From NCBI RefSeq assembly GCF_000819685.1, contig NZ_CDBR01000093.1, positions 81,388-145,387 of the forward strand: a stretch of 64,000 nucleotides of DNA. Direction: 5' to 3'. The notes beneath the pieces were generated by a model that worked only from the letters and a program-made list of their open reading frames with translations, was not told the DNA's origin and searched no databases. Made by a program: the position numbers and the translations under genes. Positions 18,075 to 28,964 of the stretch are shown in pieces. Source of the DNA: Aeromonas allosaccharophila (GTDB taxonomy: Bacteria; Pseudomonadota; Gammaproteobacteria; Enterobacterales; Aeromonadaceae). Numbering within the stretch: the stretch's first letter is position 1; each line of letters begins with the position of its first letter.

Positions 18075-19244
18075 ATGCAGGAATTGCGTTACATCTTGGT
18101 TGCCCTGGGCGGTATTGCTATTGCGGCATTGCTCATTCACGGGTTGTGGAGCAACAGAAAAAATCGTCAGGCACCGATCAAAGAGAAACCGATTGGACGG
18201 ATGGACTCCAAGTCGCGGGATCGTGACAACGACGCCTTCGACAGCGATGGCATCGGCCAGGTGCGCGTGGTCAGTGGTGGCCGTCGTGCCGAGCCCAAGC
18301 TGCGTAGCGAAGAGAGCCGCCAGCTGGAACTCGCTCGTCGCCCCGCCGTACCCGCCTTTGATGATGAAGATGACGAGGACGATCTGCCGCCGCCCGTAGT
18401 GCGCAAGCCTGCTGCCCGTCCGGTTCCGCCGCCTCCTGTCTATGAAGAAGAGGAAGCGTTCGACGAACCGCAGCCCGAGGAGATCGACGAGGCACCTGCC
18501 GCACCGGTGCGCAAGCCTGCACAGGTCAATCGTCGTACCCCGGTCTACCGTTCCCGTGCCCAGCGCGAGCCGATGATGCAGTCGCTGGACGACGAGCCGC
18601 TGGTCGAGCCCGCCTACGCGACCGCCCCGACCTTCGGTGCCCGTGCCGAGACAGTCCGTACCGCTGACACCGTTCGTGCCGAGCCGGTGCGCGCTCCCGA
18701 GCCGGAATATCAGCCGCAGCCCCGTCATGTGGCCCCCGAGCCTGTTTATGAAGAGCCGGTCTATGTGGCACCTGCTCCGGTGGTTGAAGAGCCGCGCATG
18801 GCGCCCCAACCGGTCGAGAAGATCTGGCAGGATGTCTATGTCATCAACCTGATGGGCCGTCCGGGTCACGACTTGCAAGGTGCAACCCTGCTCTCGTCCC
18901 TGATGGCGCTGGGCTTCAAGTTTGGCGAGATGGATATTTTCCACCGTCACGAAGATCCCAACGGCAAGGGTGAAGTGCTCTTCTCCATGATCAACATGGT
19001 CAAGCCGGGCACCTTCAACCCGTACCGGATGGAACAGTTCACCACGCCGGGTGTCTCCCTGTTCATGCAGTTGCCGCTGCGCAGCAATGCCGCGTTTGCC
19101 TTCGAGGACATGCTGCAGGCTGCCGATCAGCTTGCCAGCGATCTCGATGCCATGCTGACAGATATGGATCGCAGCCCGCTGAGCGACGAGACCATTGCCC
19201 GTTACCGTCACGAGCTGGCTGCCTACGAGGCCAGTCGCGACTAA
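18075..19244 (+). CDS. zipA: Cell division protein ZipA
   Basis: This 389-residue protein tethers FtsZ to the inner membrane at the division site. An N-terminal span (LRYILVALGGIAIAALLIHG) is followed by a charged segment and a long Pro/Glu/Val-rich linker (about 90-245, with repeated PEP/EEP blocks). The C-terminal ZipA domain (about 250-385; VYVINLMGRPGHDLQG, then the FtsZ-binding sheet) closes it. Position between smc and ligA matches related genomes. AGAGAAG precedes the ATG. Confidence 0.95.
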   Translation: MQELRYILVALGGIAIAALLIHGLWSNRKNRQAPIKEKPIGRMDSKSRDRDNDAFDSDGIGQVRVVSGGRRAEPKLRSEESRQLELARRPAVPAFDDEDDEDDLPPPVVRKPAARPVPPPPVYEEEEAFDEPQPEEIDEAPAAPVRKPAQVNRRTPVYRSRAQREPMMQSLDDEPLVEPAYATAPTFGARAETVRTADTVRAEPVRAPEPEYQPQPRHVAPEPVYEEPVYVAPAPVVEEPRMAPQPVEKIWQDVYVINLMGRPGHDLQGATLLSSLMALGFKFGEMDIFHRHEDPNGKGEVLFSMINMVKPGTFNPYRMEQFTTPGVSLFMQLPLRSNAAFAFEDMLQAADQLASDLDAMLTDMDRSPLSDETIARYRHELAAYEASRD

Positions 19245-19265
19245 TACGCCATGCGGGTCGAGTGA

Positions 19266-21350
<2,085 letters not shown>

Positions 21351-21387
21351 ATAGCCCTCGTCAAGCCTGCTAACCGCGGCACCCGAT

Positions 21388-21421
21388 AAAAGAGAACCCG
21401 GCATGGCCGGGTTCTCTTTTT
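21388..21421. terminator. Bidirectional terminator after ligA
   Basis: AAAAGAGAACCCGGC-at-GGCCGGGTTCTCTTTTT is a long perfect hairpin. It lies between ligA (plus) and the convergent binding-protein gene (minus, stop at 21438). Confidence 0.9.
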
Positions 21422-21437
21422 GTTGTAGGGCAGTCAC

Positions 21438-22412
21438 TCACTCGCGCCAGAGGATCTTGTGGCGCCATTTGTCGGGCACGGTGAGCTGCCAGCGGGCCAG
21501 CTCGCTCTTGCTGAAGACATACTCGCCGCGTAGGGCCGCGCGCGGGGAGAGGGTGCGGGGCAGGGTGCCCGCCAGTATGGTGTTGATCAGGGAAGCGGCT
21601 TGCATCCCCTGATCGTGACCGTCCAGCACCAGCCCGCCGATGGCCATCCCCTTGCCGACGGTAAACTCCCAAAAGCAGAAAACGGGTACCGGACTGTTGG
21701 CACTGGTCCACTCCAGCACCGTCTGTTCGCTCACATGCTTGCCCTGCTCGTCGATGAGCGTGTGGTAGAGGCCGAGGAAGATCGCCTGATAGCCACTCTT
21801 CCTGGCGTTGAGCACCGCCTCCTGCCACAGGCTGTAGTCACCAAGCAACTGGCTGTTGACCCGGGTCTTGCCGACCCGCAGTTCGGTCTGGGTCTTGAAT
21901 TCATCCTCGATGGCGGTGAGCGCCACGTTGCTGGAATCAAACAGCACCAGCGCTTTGTCGAGTCCCCCCATCAGCAGGCTCATTTCGCTGATGTTGCGTT
22001 TGAGCAGCGGCCGCTCCAGCACGCCGGTGATCTTGGGGTGGCCGACAAACCCCTTGAGGCGCGGGTTCTCGTTCATGCCAAGAAACACCACCGGGGTGCC
22101 CAGCGAAGCGATCTCGTTGGCCAGATAGTTGATGGCATTGTCATCGCCCAGCACTACCAGATCCGGTTTGCTCTTGAGATAGAAGGCGATGGCCTGCTGG
22201 GCAATGTCGTCAAACGCCTCCCGCGGGTGACGCTTGGTATCCATATAGAAGTGAGAGATCTTGTGTTCTCCCTGCAAACCATTGAGCAGCCCTTCGTTAT
22301 AGCTTTGGTCCCACAGGTATTCGGGATGGTAGCTGCTGATCACCAGAATGTGGGCTGCCCGGAGCGGCAGGGCGAGGGTGGCAAGCAGTAGCAACAGCAG
22401 GGAGGTGCGCAT
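21438..22412 (-). CDS. ABC-type substrate-binding protein (ABC_sub_bind family), orphan
   Basis: This 324-residue protein has a signal peptide (MRTSLLLLLLATLALPLRA) and a type I periplasmic-binding fold. The first strand HILVISSYHPEYLWDQSY and the GDDNAINYLANE and PVVFLGMNENP segments resemble the ABC_sub_bind group, whose members bind amino acids or other small ligands or feed sensor kinases. No transporter genes are adjacent. AAGGGATA precedes the ATG. The ligand is unknown. Confidence 0.8.
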   Translation of the reverse strand: MRTSLLLLLLATLALPLRAAHILVISSYHPEYLWDQSYNEGLLNGLQGEHKISHFYMDTKRHPREAFDDIAQQAIAFYLKSKPDLVVLGDDNAINYLANEIASLGTPVVFLGMNENPRLKGFVGHPKITGVLERPLLKRNISEMSLLMGGLDKALVLFDSSNVALTAIEDEFKTQTELRVGKTRVNSQLLGDYSLWQEAVLNARKSGYQAIFLGLYHTLIDEQGKHVSEQTVLEWTSANSPVPVFCFWEFTVGKGMAIGGLVLDGHDQGMQAASLINTILAGTLPRTLSPRAALRGEYVFSKSELARWQLTVPDKWRHKILWRE

Positions 22413-22656
22413 GGGTTATCCCTTGTCGAGCGGAAGAGTGTACTTACTCAGTATGGGTGGTTTTGGTTGGTGCTGTCATCTCGAAACCGGTGTGGTGGGG
22501 GGCGATTTTTTTTCGGCTGGGCGGATCGGACGCCAGCCCGCACCACGCTTGAGATTGGATTTGATTGGATCTTTTTGTGGTTGGTCGTGAACTGTCCCGC
22601 TCGCTGAAAAACCTGTTCTGGATCAAGAAATGAGGCTGCGCTTTGGTGCCTAATAG

Positions 22657-22703
22657 ACACCACATATAGGGACGCATTCGTTTTTAATCCCTATATGTTG
22701 TGT
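22657..22703. promoter_or_regulatory. Paired NrdR boxes upstream of nrdD
   Basis: ACACCACATATAGGGA (22657-22672) and TCCCTATATGTTGTGT (22688-22703) are inverted copies of each other with one mismatch. Their starts are 31 bases apart, about three helical turns. That sequence and spacing match the paired boxes bound by NrdR, the ATP/dATP-sensing repressor of ribonucleotide reductase genes. The rest of 22413-22857 holds no ORF I would support; an AT-rich stretch near 22705-22760 probably carries the nrdD promoter. Confidence 0.85.
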
Positions 22704-22857
22704 TATTAAGCTGTGTATAAGCTGTTCCCTTCCTATCTTCAGCCCAGGCTTGTCAAGCCTCGGCTGAATTTATTTGCGTCCAGGACGAGATGCCGGGAGG
22801 GGGGCCCAACAAGGGTGAGCCAGAGGCAAATGCCTGGCCTTTTAACGGGGAAAATCC

Positions 22858-24975
22858 ATGAAACCGGTTGTGATCAAACGTGACGGATGTCGCGCACCAT
22901 TCAATGCCCAGCTGATTGCAGAGGCGGTCAGCCGAGCGGCGGAAGCGGTCAATCAGGCCAATCCGGCGCTGGCACTGCGCATCTCAAGCGCGGTCAGCCA
23001 GGAGCTGGAAGGGCGTGGTGAAGTTGATATCCACGAGATCCAGAACCGGGTTGAAAACCACCTGATGGCTTCCGACGACAAGGCCATCGCCCGTGCCTAT
23101 ATCGAATATCGCCACGATCGGGATCAGGCTCGCGAGGCGCGTGGCCGTCTGGCGCAGGAGATCCGTGGTCTGGTCGAGCAGACCAATGCCGCCCTGCTCA
23201 ACGAGAACGCCAACAAAGACTCCAAAGTGATCCCGACCCAGCGCGACCTGCTGGCCGGTATCGTCGCCAAGCACTATGCCACCAGCCACATGCTGCCCCG
23301 TGATGTGGTTCAGGCTCACGAGAGTGGTGATCTGCACTTCCACGATCTCGACTACTCCCCCTTCTTCCCGATGTTCAACTGCATGTTGATCGATCTGAAA
23401 GGGATGCTGACCCATGGCTTCAAGATGGGCAATGCGGAGATCGATACTCCGAAATCGATCAGCACTGCCACCGCCGTAACCGCCCAGATCATCGCCCAGG
23501 TGGCGAGCCATATCTATGGCGGCACCACCATCAACCGCATCGACGAAGTGCTGGCCCCCTATGTGACCATCAGCTGGCAGAAGCACCGTGAAGTGGCCGA
23601 AGAGTGGGGCATTGCCGATGTGGAAGCCTACGCCATGGCCCGCACCGAGAAAGAGTGCTACGACGCCTTCCAGTCGCTGGAGTACGAAGTCAACACCCTG
23701 CACACCGCCAACGGTCAGACGCCGTTTGTTACCTTCGGCTTTGGTCTGGGGGACAGTTGGGAGTCGCGGATGATCCAGCGCGCCATCCTCAGCAATCGCA
23801 TCGCTGGCCTTGGCAAGAACAAGAAGACCGCCGTGTTCCCGAAACTGGTGTTCGCCATCAAGGATGGCCTCAACCACAAGCAGGGTGATCCCAACTACGA
23901 CATCAAGCAGCTGGCGCTGGAGTGTGCCTCCAAGCGGATGTATCCGGATATCCTCAACTACGACCAGGTAGTGAAGGTGACCGGCTCCTTCAAGACCCCC
24001 ATGGGTTGCCGCTCCTTCCTCGGTGCCTACGAGGAGAATGGCGAGCTGATCCATGAAGGTCGCAACAACCTGGGTGTGGTGAGCCTCAACCTGCCGCGCA
24101 TTGCGCTGAAATCCCGTGATGAAGCGGATTTCTGGGATCGTCTGGATGCCTCCCTGCGGGTCGCCAAGAAGGCGCTGATGTACCGCATCAGCCGTCTGGA
24201 CGGGGTGAAGGCGCGGGTTGCACCGATCCTCTATATGGAAGGGGCCTGCGGCGTGCGCTTGAAGGCGGACGACAACGTCAGCGAGATCTTCAAGAACGGT
24301 CGTGCCTCCATTTCCCTCGGTTATATTGGGGTTCACGAGACCATCAACGCCCTGTTTGGCGACAAGGTGCACCTGTTTGACAGCGCCGAGCTGCAACAGA
24401 AGGCCATCGCCATCATTTCCCGCCTCAAGGCGGCCATCGACGAGTGGAAAGAGGAGACTGGCTACGGCTTCAGCCTCTACTCCACCCCGAGCGAGAACCT
24501 CTGCACCCGTTTCTGCCGCATCGATGCCAAGGAGTTTGGCGTGGTATCCGGCGTGACCGACAAGGGCTACTACACCAACAGCTTCCACCTCGACGTGGAG
24601 AAGCAGGTCAACCCGTACGACAAGCTGGACTTCGAGGCGCCCTATCCGCCCATCGCCAGCGGCGGCTTCATCTGCTACGGCGAGTACCCCAATATCCAGC
24701 ACAACCTGGAAGCGCTCGAAAACGTCTGGGATTACAGCTATGACAAGGTGCCTTATTACGGTACAAACACCCCCATCGACGAGTGCTACGACTGCGGCTT
24801 CACCGGCGAGTTCGAGTGCACCTCCAAGGGCTTCACCTGCCCGCGCTGCGGCAACCACGACCCCGCCAAGGTGTCGGTGACCCGCCGTGTCTGCGGTTAC
24901 CTCGGTAGCCCGGATGCGCGCCCCTTCAATGCGGGCAAGCAGGAAGAAGTGAAGCGCCGCGTCAAACATATGTAA
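22858..24975 (+). CDS. nrdD: Anaerobic ribonucleoside-triphosphate reductase
   Basis: This 705-residue class III enzyme makes deoxynucleotides without oxygen. An N-terminal ATP-cone (about 1-95; VVIKRDGCRAPFNAQLIAEA) gives allosteric control. The ten-strand barrel follows, then a zinc site (CYDCGF and CPRCG, ~643-665). The glycyl radical Gly680 lies in RRVCGYLGSPDARP. The paired NrdR boxes lie about 155 bases before the start; nrdG follows. Confidence 0.97.
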   Translation: MKPVVIKRDGCRAPFNAQLIAEAVSRAAEAVNQANPALALRISSAVSQELEGRGEVDIHEIQNRVENHLMASDDKAIARAYIEYRHDRDQAREARGRLAQEIRGLVEQTNAALLNENANKDSKVIPTQRDLLAGIVAKHYATSHMLPRDVVQAHESGDLHFHDLDYSPFFPMFNCMLIDLKGMLTHGFKMGNAEIDTPKSISTATAVTAQIIAQVASHIYGGTTINRIDEVLAPYVTISWQKHREVAEEWGIADVEAYAMARTEKECYDAFQSLEYEVNTLHTANGQTPFVTFGFGLGDSWESRMIQRAILSNRIAGLGKNKKTAVFPKLVFAIKDGLNHKQGDPNYDIKQLALECASKRMYPDILNYDQVVKVTGSFKTPMGCRSFLGAYEENGELIHEGRNNLGVVSLNLPRIALKSRDEADFWDRLDASLRVAKKALMYRISRLDGVKARVAPILYMEGACGVRLKADDNVSEIFKNGRASISLGYIGVHETINALFGDKVHLFDSAELQQKAIAIISRLKAAIDEWKEETGYGFSLYSTPSENLCTRFCRIDAKEFGVVSGVTDKGYYTNSFHLDVEKQVNPYDKLDFEAPYPPIASGGFICYGEYPNIQHNLEALENVWDYSYDKVPYYGTNTPIDECYDCGFTGEFECTSKGFTCPRCGNHDPAKVSVTRRVCGYLGSPDARPFNAGKQEEVKRRVKHM

Positions 24976-25075
24976 GCGCACAAGCGATGAAGAGCTAGCC
25001 CCTGACTCAAGGGGCCATTTTCATTGGAGGGCGGCAGTCATGCCGTATTCCCGTGAACGAGGCAGGAAACAAGTG

Positions 25076-25585
25076 ATGCACTACCACCAATACTACCCGG
25101 TCGATGTGATCAATGGCCCCGGCACCCGCGCCACCCTGTTTGTCTCCGGTTGCGAGCACCAGTGCCAGGGTTGCTACAACCAGAGCACCTGGCGGCTCGA
25201 TGGCGGCCAGCCTTTCGATAAGGTAATGAGCGATCGCGTCATTAGCGACCTCAACGACAGCCGCATCAAACGGCGAGGTCTGTCGCTCTCCGGCGGCGAT
25301 CCGCTCCACCCCGCCAACGTACCCCACGTGCTGGCGCTGGTGAAACGGGTGCGCACCGAGTGTCCGGGCAAGGATATCTGGTGCTGGACCGGCTATTTGC
25401 TCGGCGAGCTCTCAGATGCCCAGCGCGAGCTGGTTGCCCTGCTGGATGTGCTGGTGGATGGCAAGTTTGAAAAGGAGCTGGCAGACCCGGGCCTGCTCTG
25501 GCGTGGCAGCAGCAATCAGCAGATCCACGACCTCAACGCCTGGCGTGAAAGGGGTGAGCGAATTTCCTGTCTGGTTTGCAGTTGA
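25076..25585 (+). CDS. nrdG: Anaerobic ribonucleotide reductase activating protein
   Basis: This radical-SAM activase loads the glycyl radical on NrdD. The 4Fe-4S motif CEHQCQGC, the SGGDPLHP strand and the end IWCWTGYLLGEL match E. coli NrdG closely. ATG 25076 gives the MxYHQYYPVD start of E. coli; an in-frame ATG at 25040 with a better GGAGG site would add 12 residues and cannot be excluded. It ends about 15 residues later than the E. coli protein. It lies ~100 bases after nrdD without a terminator between, so one operon is likely. Confidence 0.94.
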   Translation: MHYHQYYPVDVINGPGTRATLFVSGCEHQCQGCYNQSTWRLDGGQPFDKVMSDRVISDLNDSRIKRRGLSLSGGDPLHPANVPHVLALVKRVRTECPGKDIWCWTGYLLGELSDAQRELVALLDVLVDGKFEKELADPGLLWRGSSNQQIHDLNAWRERGERISCLVCS

Positions 25586-25649
25586 AGTCCGGGATGTTTA
25601 TGGTTAGCCCATTCCAATCCTGACGACATTCATGAAGAGGAGAGCCGAG

Positions 25650-25820
25650 ATGAACAATCTGCTCAAGATCCTGCTGGCCATTTTCCTGCCCCCGGTGTGC
25701 GCTTTTATCCAGGTGGGTTTTAGCCTGCACTTTTTAATCAACATTGTGCTGACCCTGATGGGCGGTCTGCCGGGCATGGTGCATGCGCTCTGGCTGGTGG
25801 TGAGCGACAAGCGCGGCTGA
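25650..25820 (+). CDS. Small membrane protein of the Pmp3/YqaE family
   Basis: This 56-residue protein has two hydrophobic spans. It carries the family core LLAIFLPPVCAFIQVGF followed by LINIVLTLMGGLPGMVHALW (Pmp3 proteins typically read 'LPPxGVF...INxLLTxLGxxPGxIHA'). Family members are linked to membrane potential and salt or cold stress. ATG 25650 has GAGGAGAG and is preferred to one six codons upstream. It is followed by a strong terminator. Confidence 0.85.
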   Translation: MNNLLKILLAIFLPPVCAFIQVGFSLHFLINIVLTLMGGLPGMVHALWLVVSDKRG

Positions 25821-25853
25821 TGCCTTCGGCTGGTTAGTGAGCTCATTGACGAT

Positions 25854-25885
25854 AAAAGGGCCAACCTCTCGGGGTTGGCCCTTTT
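25854..25885 (+). terminator. Terminator after the Pmp3-like gene
   Basis: AAAAGGGCCAACC-tctcg-GGTTGGCCCTTTT lies 33 bases past the stop. Confidence 0.9.
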
Positions 25886-25997
25886 GTTCATGTTCATACG
25901 AATACTTTTTCGTTAGGATGGATGACTGACCAAGGGGGCGCGTGTTGAGCGCCCCGCAGTCCGGCAACAAGCACCGGCAGAGAACAAGGAGCGTTAC

Positions 25998-26390
25998 ATG
26001 AAGTGGAAAGTCGCAGTATGGTCAGGTCTGGCAGTGACACTGTTGTTGGGGTGCTCATCCCGTCAGGAGGTGGCGCACGAACGCGCTCCGATCGCTATCC
26101 CTCTCGAGCAGTTGTCCAGCTACTGGGTTCAGGAGACGCAGTGGTCATGGCTTGGCAATGACGAGCCCGCCTTGCCGGCCAAACCGGTCAAGGGGTATGT
26201 GGAAGTACGCTATCAAATCGACGCCAGCGGCACGCCGGTCAAACCGGAAGTGGTGGCGGCCGAGCCCCCCGGCGAGCTGGAGCAGAGTGCGCTGGCGACC
26301 CTTTCGCGGATCCGCTACAGCCCGGCAGAGGGCAACCCGGATGCCATTCCGGTCGAGGTGACCAACCGCTTCGAGATCGAGATCAACTGA
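25998..26390 (+). CDS. Lipoprotein with a TonB C-terminal-like domain
   Basis: This 130-residue protein has a lipobox (LLLGC at ~17-21) and a C-terminal half of TonB-C type: KGYVEVRYQIDASGTPVKPE, then ALATLSRIRYSPAEGNP. TonB itself has an N-terminal membrane anchor and Pro-rich spacer; here a lipid anchor replaces them, so it is not TonB proper. Such proteins may bind outer-membrane partners. AAGGAG precedes the ATG. The function is not known. Confidence 0.8.
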   Translation: MKWKVAVWSGLAVTLLLGCSSRQEVAHERAPIAIPLEQLSSYWVQETQWSWLGNDEPALPAKPVKGYVEVRYQIDASGTPVKPEVVAAEPPGELEQSALATLSRIRYSPAEGNPDAIPVEVTNRFEIEIN

Positions 26391-26419
26391 TCCCCCACCA
26401 CTTCGATGCCAGAGAAACA

Positions 26420-26446
26420 GAGACCCCGGCCTAGCCGGGGTCACGT
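26420..26446. terminator. Terminator-like hairpin between convergent lipoprotein genes
   Basis: GACCCCGGC-cta-GCCGGGGTC is a strong stem with only a weak T-rich tail on either strand. It separates two convergent genes. Confidence 0.65.
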
Positions 26447-26803
26447 TTATTGCTGTTTGCAGTCGTTGTAGGCGGTCTGCCACTCGCCATCCTGATCCCG
26501 CAGCTCGACAAAACCCTCGTTCCCCTTGTTCCACCAGACAGCCTCGTGCTCGTCCGTATAGCGGGCACCGGAGGCCGAAATGGCCTGTGGCAGGGTGTAA
26601 TCCTTGCCATCCGGCAGCGACAGCTTGATAAAGCTGAGGCTCTCGTCGGAGAGAGAGAAGTAGCGCACCTGCACCTTCTTGCCCTGCTCGCACTGGTAAC
26701 TGACCGGCTCGCCACCGGTGACGGAGAGGGTATTGCCCTGATTGCAGCCAGCGAGCAGGCCGAGGGCCAGCGCACCAGCGGCCATCACATGTACTTTATT
26801 CAT
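26447..26803 (-). CDS. MliC-like lipoprotein (membrane-bound lysozyme inhibitor family)
   Basis: This 118-residue lipoprotein has a signal ending ALGLLAGC. The mature domain begins VSYQCEQGKKVQVRYFSL and contains SGARYTDEHEAVWWNKGNEG; it ends with a second Cys (YNDCKQQ). This is the MliC pattern (YxCxxGxxxxV, SGARYxxxxxxWWxKG). Those proteins inhibit c-type lysozyme from the outer membrane or periplasm. ATG 26803 with GGAGC is chosen over upstream in-frame starts because it starts the signal. Confidence 0.85.
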   Translation of the reverse strand: MNKVHVMAAGALALGLLAGCNQGNTLSVTGGEPVSYQCEQGKKVQVRYFSLSDESLSFIKLSLPDGKDYTLPQAISASGARYTDEHEAVWWNKGNEGFVELRDQDGEWQTAYNDCKQQ

Positions 26804-26950
26804 GATTACAGCTCCATTGGTGTCATACGGGCGTGAGCCTAACAGGTTGCCGTTATTGTGCAATCATCGCGGCCATTCGGTGCGTCGCTGGCTGTCCGGC
26901 ATACCGTCGCGAGTGTGAGGGGGGGATCGGCGTTAGCAAGGTACCCGCCA

Positions 26951-27709
26951 TCAGTGCAAGCCGAGTCGGGTTTCAAACTGGCGGATCAGAGTCTCATAGG
27001 TGCCGTTGTTCTTGATCTTCTGCAGCCCCTGCTCGAACCGCTTGGCCAGCGCTTCCCCTTGCGGGGCGTTGCGGGAGAAGGCGAGCCAGAAGCCATCGGT
27101 GGAGAGTTTGCCAACTTTGACCACCTTGCCGGTCAGCTGCTTCTGCTGGATCTTCAGGTAGCCCGGCATGCCGTTCATCAGGATGTAGTCGACCCGGCCG
27201 CGTACCAGCATCTCGAGGATCTGCGCATCAGATTTGGCCTGAAAGCGGGTGATCCTGGGGTTCTCCATAAAATCGGTGGGGTAGGTGTAACCGAGCGTGA
27301 TGCCCACCCGCTTGCCTTCCAGCGAAGTGAGCTTGAGATCCCGTTGTGGTTCGCTGGCGAGGGCGAAGATGGCGAGATCCTCCTCGAACATGGGGGTATC
27401 GTGCCAATGGTATTGGTAACGGTTCTCTTCGGTGATGGTGGCGTTGAAGCACCCCGCAAGTTTGCCGCTTTTCGCATCGTGCATGCAGCGGGCGAAGGGG
27501 AGGGGGCGAAACACAATCTCGATCCCTTCGGCGGCGAACACTGCCTTGACCAGCTCCGGCGCCAGCCCGCGAGGCTGGCCATCCTCCTTGTCGCGCTCGC
27601 AGTAGGGAGCCCAGTCATCCTCGGCACCAATGATCAGCGGGGTGGCCCCGAGCGAACTGGTGGCCAGCAGCACCAGACAAACCAGCCATTTTTTTAACCA
27701 CGGAACCAT
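26951..27709 (-). CDS. Periplasmic solute-binding protein, family 3 (orphan)
   Basis: This 252-residue protein has a signal peptide (to about residue 22, SSLGA) and the SBP_bac_3 fold: PLIIGAEDDWAPYCE, PRGLAPELVKAVF, then two lobes. It resembles the protein at 9512-10276 in type but not closely in sequence. GAGGTG precedes the ATG. No transporter genes are adjacent. The ligand is unknown. Confidence 0.83.
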   Translation of the reverse strand: MVPWLKKWLVCLVLLATSSLGATPLIIGAEDDWAPYCERDKEDGQPRGLAPELVKAVFAAEGIEIVFRPLPFARCMHDAKSGKLAGCFNATITEENRYQYHWHDTPMFEEDLAIFALASEPQRDLKLTSLEGKRVGITLGYTYPTDFMENPRITRFQAKSDAQILEMLVRGRVDYILMNGMPGYLKIQQKQLTGKVVKVGKLSTDGFWLAFSRNAPQGEALAKRFEQGLQKIKNNGTYETLIRQFETRLGLH

Positions 27710-27797
27710 AGGTACACCTCATCGACAGCAGCCTTACAAGCATAGCCACACTTCTGCGCTGATCCGTGGCGGCAGGAGGGAGGAAAATAAGAGAGAC

Positions 27798-27828
27798 AAA
27801 AAAACGCCCCGGCAGGCGACGGGGCGAA
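27798..27828 (-). terminator. Terminator of the SlyA-HlyD-FUSC operon
   Basis: On the minus strand a CGCCCCG...CGGGGCG stem is followed by a run of seven T. It lies about 45 bases past the last gene's stop (27873). Confidence 0.85.
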
Positions 27829-27872
27829 AGAGAGCTCATCCATGGGCTGACAACAGTGTTTACAACAGGAAA

Positions 27873-28964
27873 TCAATAACCGAAGCGGGTTGCCTCGAAG
27901 CGGTTGAGCAACCGGTGGATGAGGTAGCAGGCCAGCAGGGTGACCACGATGGCAAACAGGATGCTGCTGACCCGGTAGAGGGCGCTGAACACCAGATCGT
28001 TGCCCGGGGTGAGGTATTGGCCAAACAGGATACCGAGGGTGGTGAGGGCGCCGAAGCCGACCCCCGAGCCGCCAGCCTCCTTGACGTGGGCATGACTGAA
28101 CAGCATGGCGCCGAGCCACAGCAGCGGGGCGACCAGCAGCAGTTGCCCTGACCAGTCATAGAGCACCAGCTGGCCGAGCAGGCCAAAGGTGACCCCCAGC
28201 AAGGTGCCCATCGCCCGTTTGCGGGCATAACTGAGGGCGCCGTTCCAGTGCATGGGGAACAGCACCAGCAGGGTGGTGGCCTGGGCCGACATGGAGTCAC
28301 GCAGATCAAACAGCTGAAAGGTCAGGAATGACAGGGTGGCCACTGTGGCGCCCAGCAGCGCCTCGTGGCGCATCCGGTGCGGCGCCTTGGGGGCGGGTGC
28401 CGGTTTCGGTCGAGCCTCCAGGTCGGGGATCAGCGCCGTCATCAGATAGGCGATCAGCACCGACAGGATGTTCGCCCAGATATTGTTGAAAATCAGATCG
28501 TTAAGATCTGTCTGCGGATAGCTGGCAAAGTGCAGCATGATGCTGAGGCTCAGCACCCCGTTGGCCCCGAACAGAAACAGACTGCCGCGCGACATGGCAG
28601 CGAAGCGGTAGAGAAACAACAGAAAGGCGATGGGGGTCATCAGCACCGGATGGCTGCCAAACAGCCCCCCCAGCAACCCGACCTCCACACCACAGACCAC
28701 CGCCGAAGCGATAAGCTGGCGGGCGGCATGGCCATTCATCACCGGCACCATCCCCAGCAGCAGCACCGGTGTGACCGTGTAGAAGACCCCGTAACCCCAG
28801 CCAAACAGCTTGCAGAGCAGAAAGCCCGTGGTGCAGCCAAAGGCGATACGCAAACACTGACGCAGCTCGTTGCCGGTAAGGGGCCGATGCCAGAGGTGCG
28901 CGGCGTGATGAGCAGGCACGGTATTGGTAGCTACGGGATGAGTAGATACCTGATTAATAGACAT
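27873..28964 (-). CDS. FUSC/DUF2955-type membrane protein, partner of an HlyD-like efflux protein
   Basis: This 363-residue inner-membrane protein has two blocks of about four to five spans separated by a cytoplasmic stretch near residue 190. This is the layout of fusaric-acid-resistance-like (FUSC) and DUF2955 proteins, such as the AaeB group. It overlaps the upstream HlyD-family gene by 11 bases, so the two are translationally linked. The pair probably exports aromatic acids or other toxic compounds under control of the SlyA-like regulator (inference). Confidence 0.8.
   Translation of the reverse strand: MSINQVSTHPVATNTVPAHHAAHLWHRPLTGNELRQCLRIAFGCTTGFLLCKLFGWGYGVFYTVTPVLLLGMVPVMNGHAARQLIASAVVCGVEVGLLGGLFGSHPVLMTPIAFLLFLYRFAAMSRGSLFLFGANGVLSLSIMLHFASYPQTDLNDLIFNNIWANILSVLIAYLMTALIPDLEARPKPAPAPKAPHRMRHEALLGATVATLSFLTFQLFDLRDSMSAQATTLLVLFPMHWNGALSYARKRAMGTLLGVTFGLLGQLVLYDWSGQLLLVAPLLWLGAMLFSHAHVKEAGGSGVGFGALTTLGILFGQYLTPGNDLVFSALYRVSSILFAIVVTLLACYLIHRLLNRFEATRFGY

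Noticed and set aside
22613..22626. A possible FNR site near the nrdD promoter (CTGTT-N4-ATCAA)
   Set aside because: Only three of five bases match in the left half. Too weak, though FNR control of nrdD would make biological sense.
22984..24981. A 665-codon antisense frame opposite nrdD
   Set aside because: nrdD is unmistakable on the plus strand (ATP-cone, zinc site, glycyl radical). The antisense frame has no domain and arises from codon bias.
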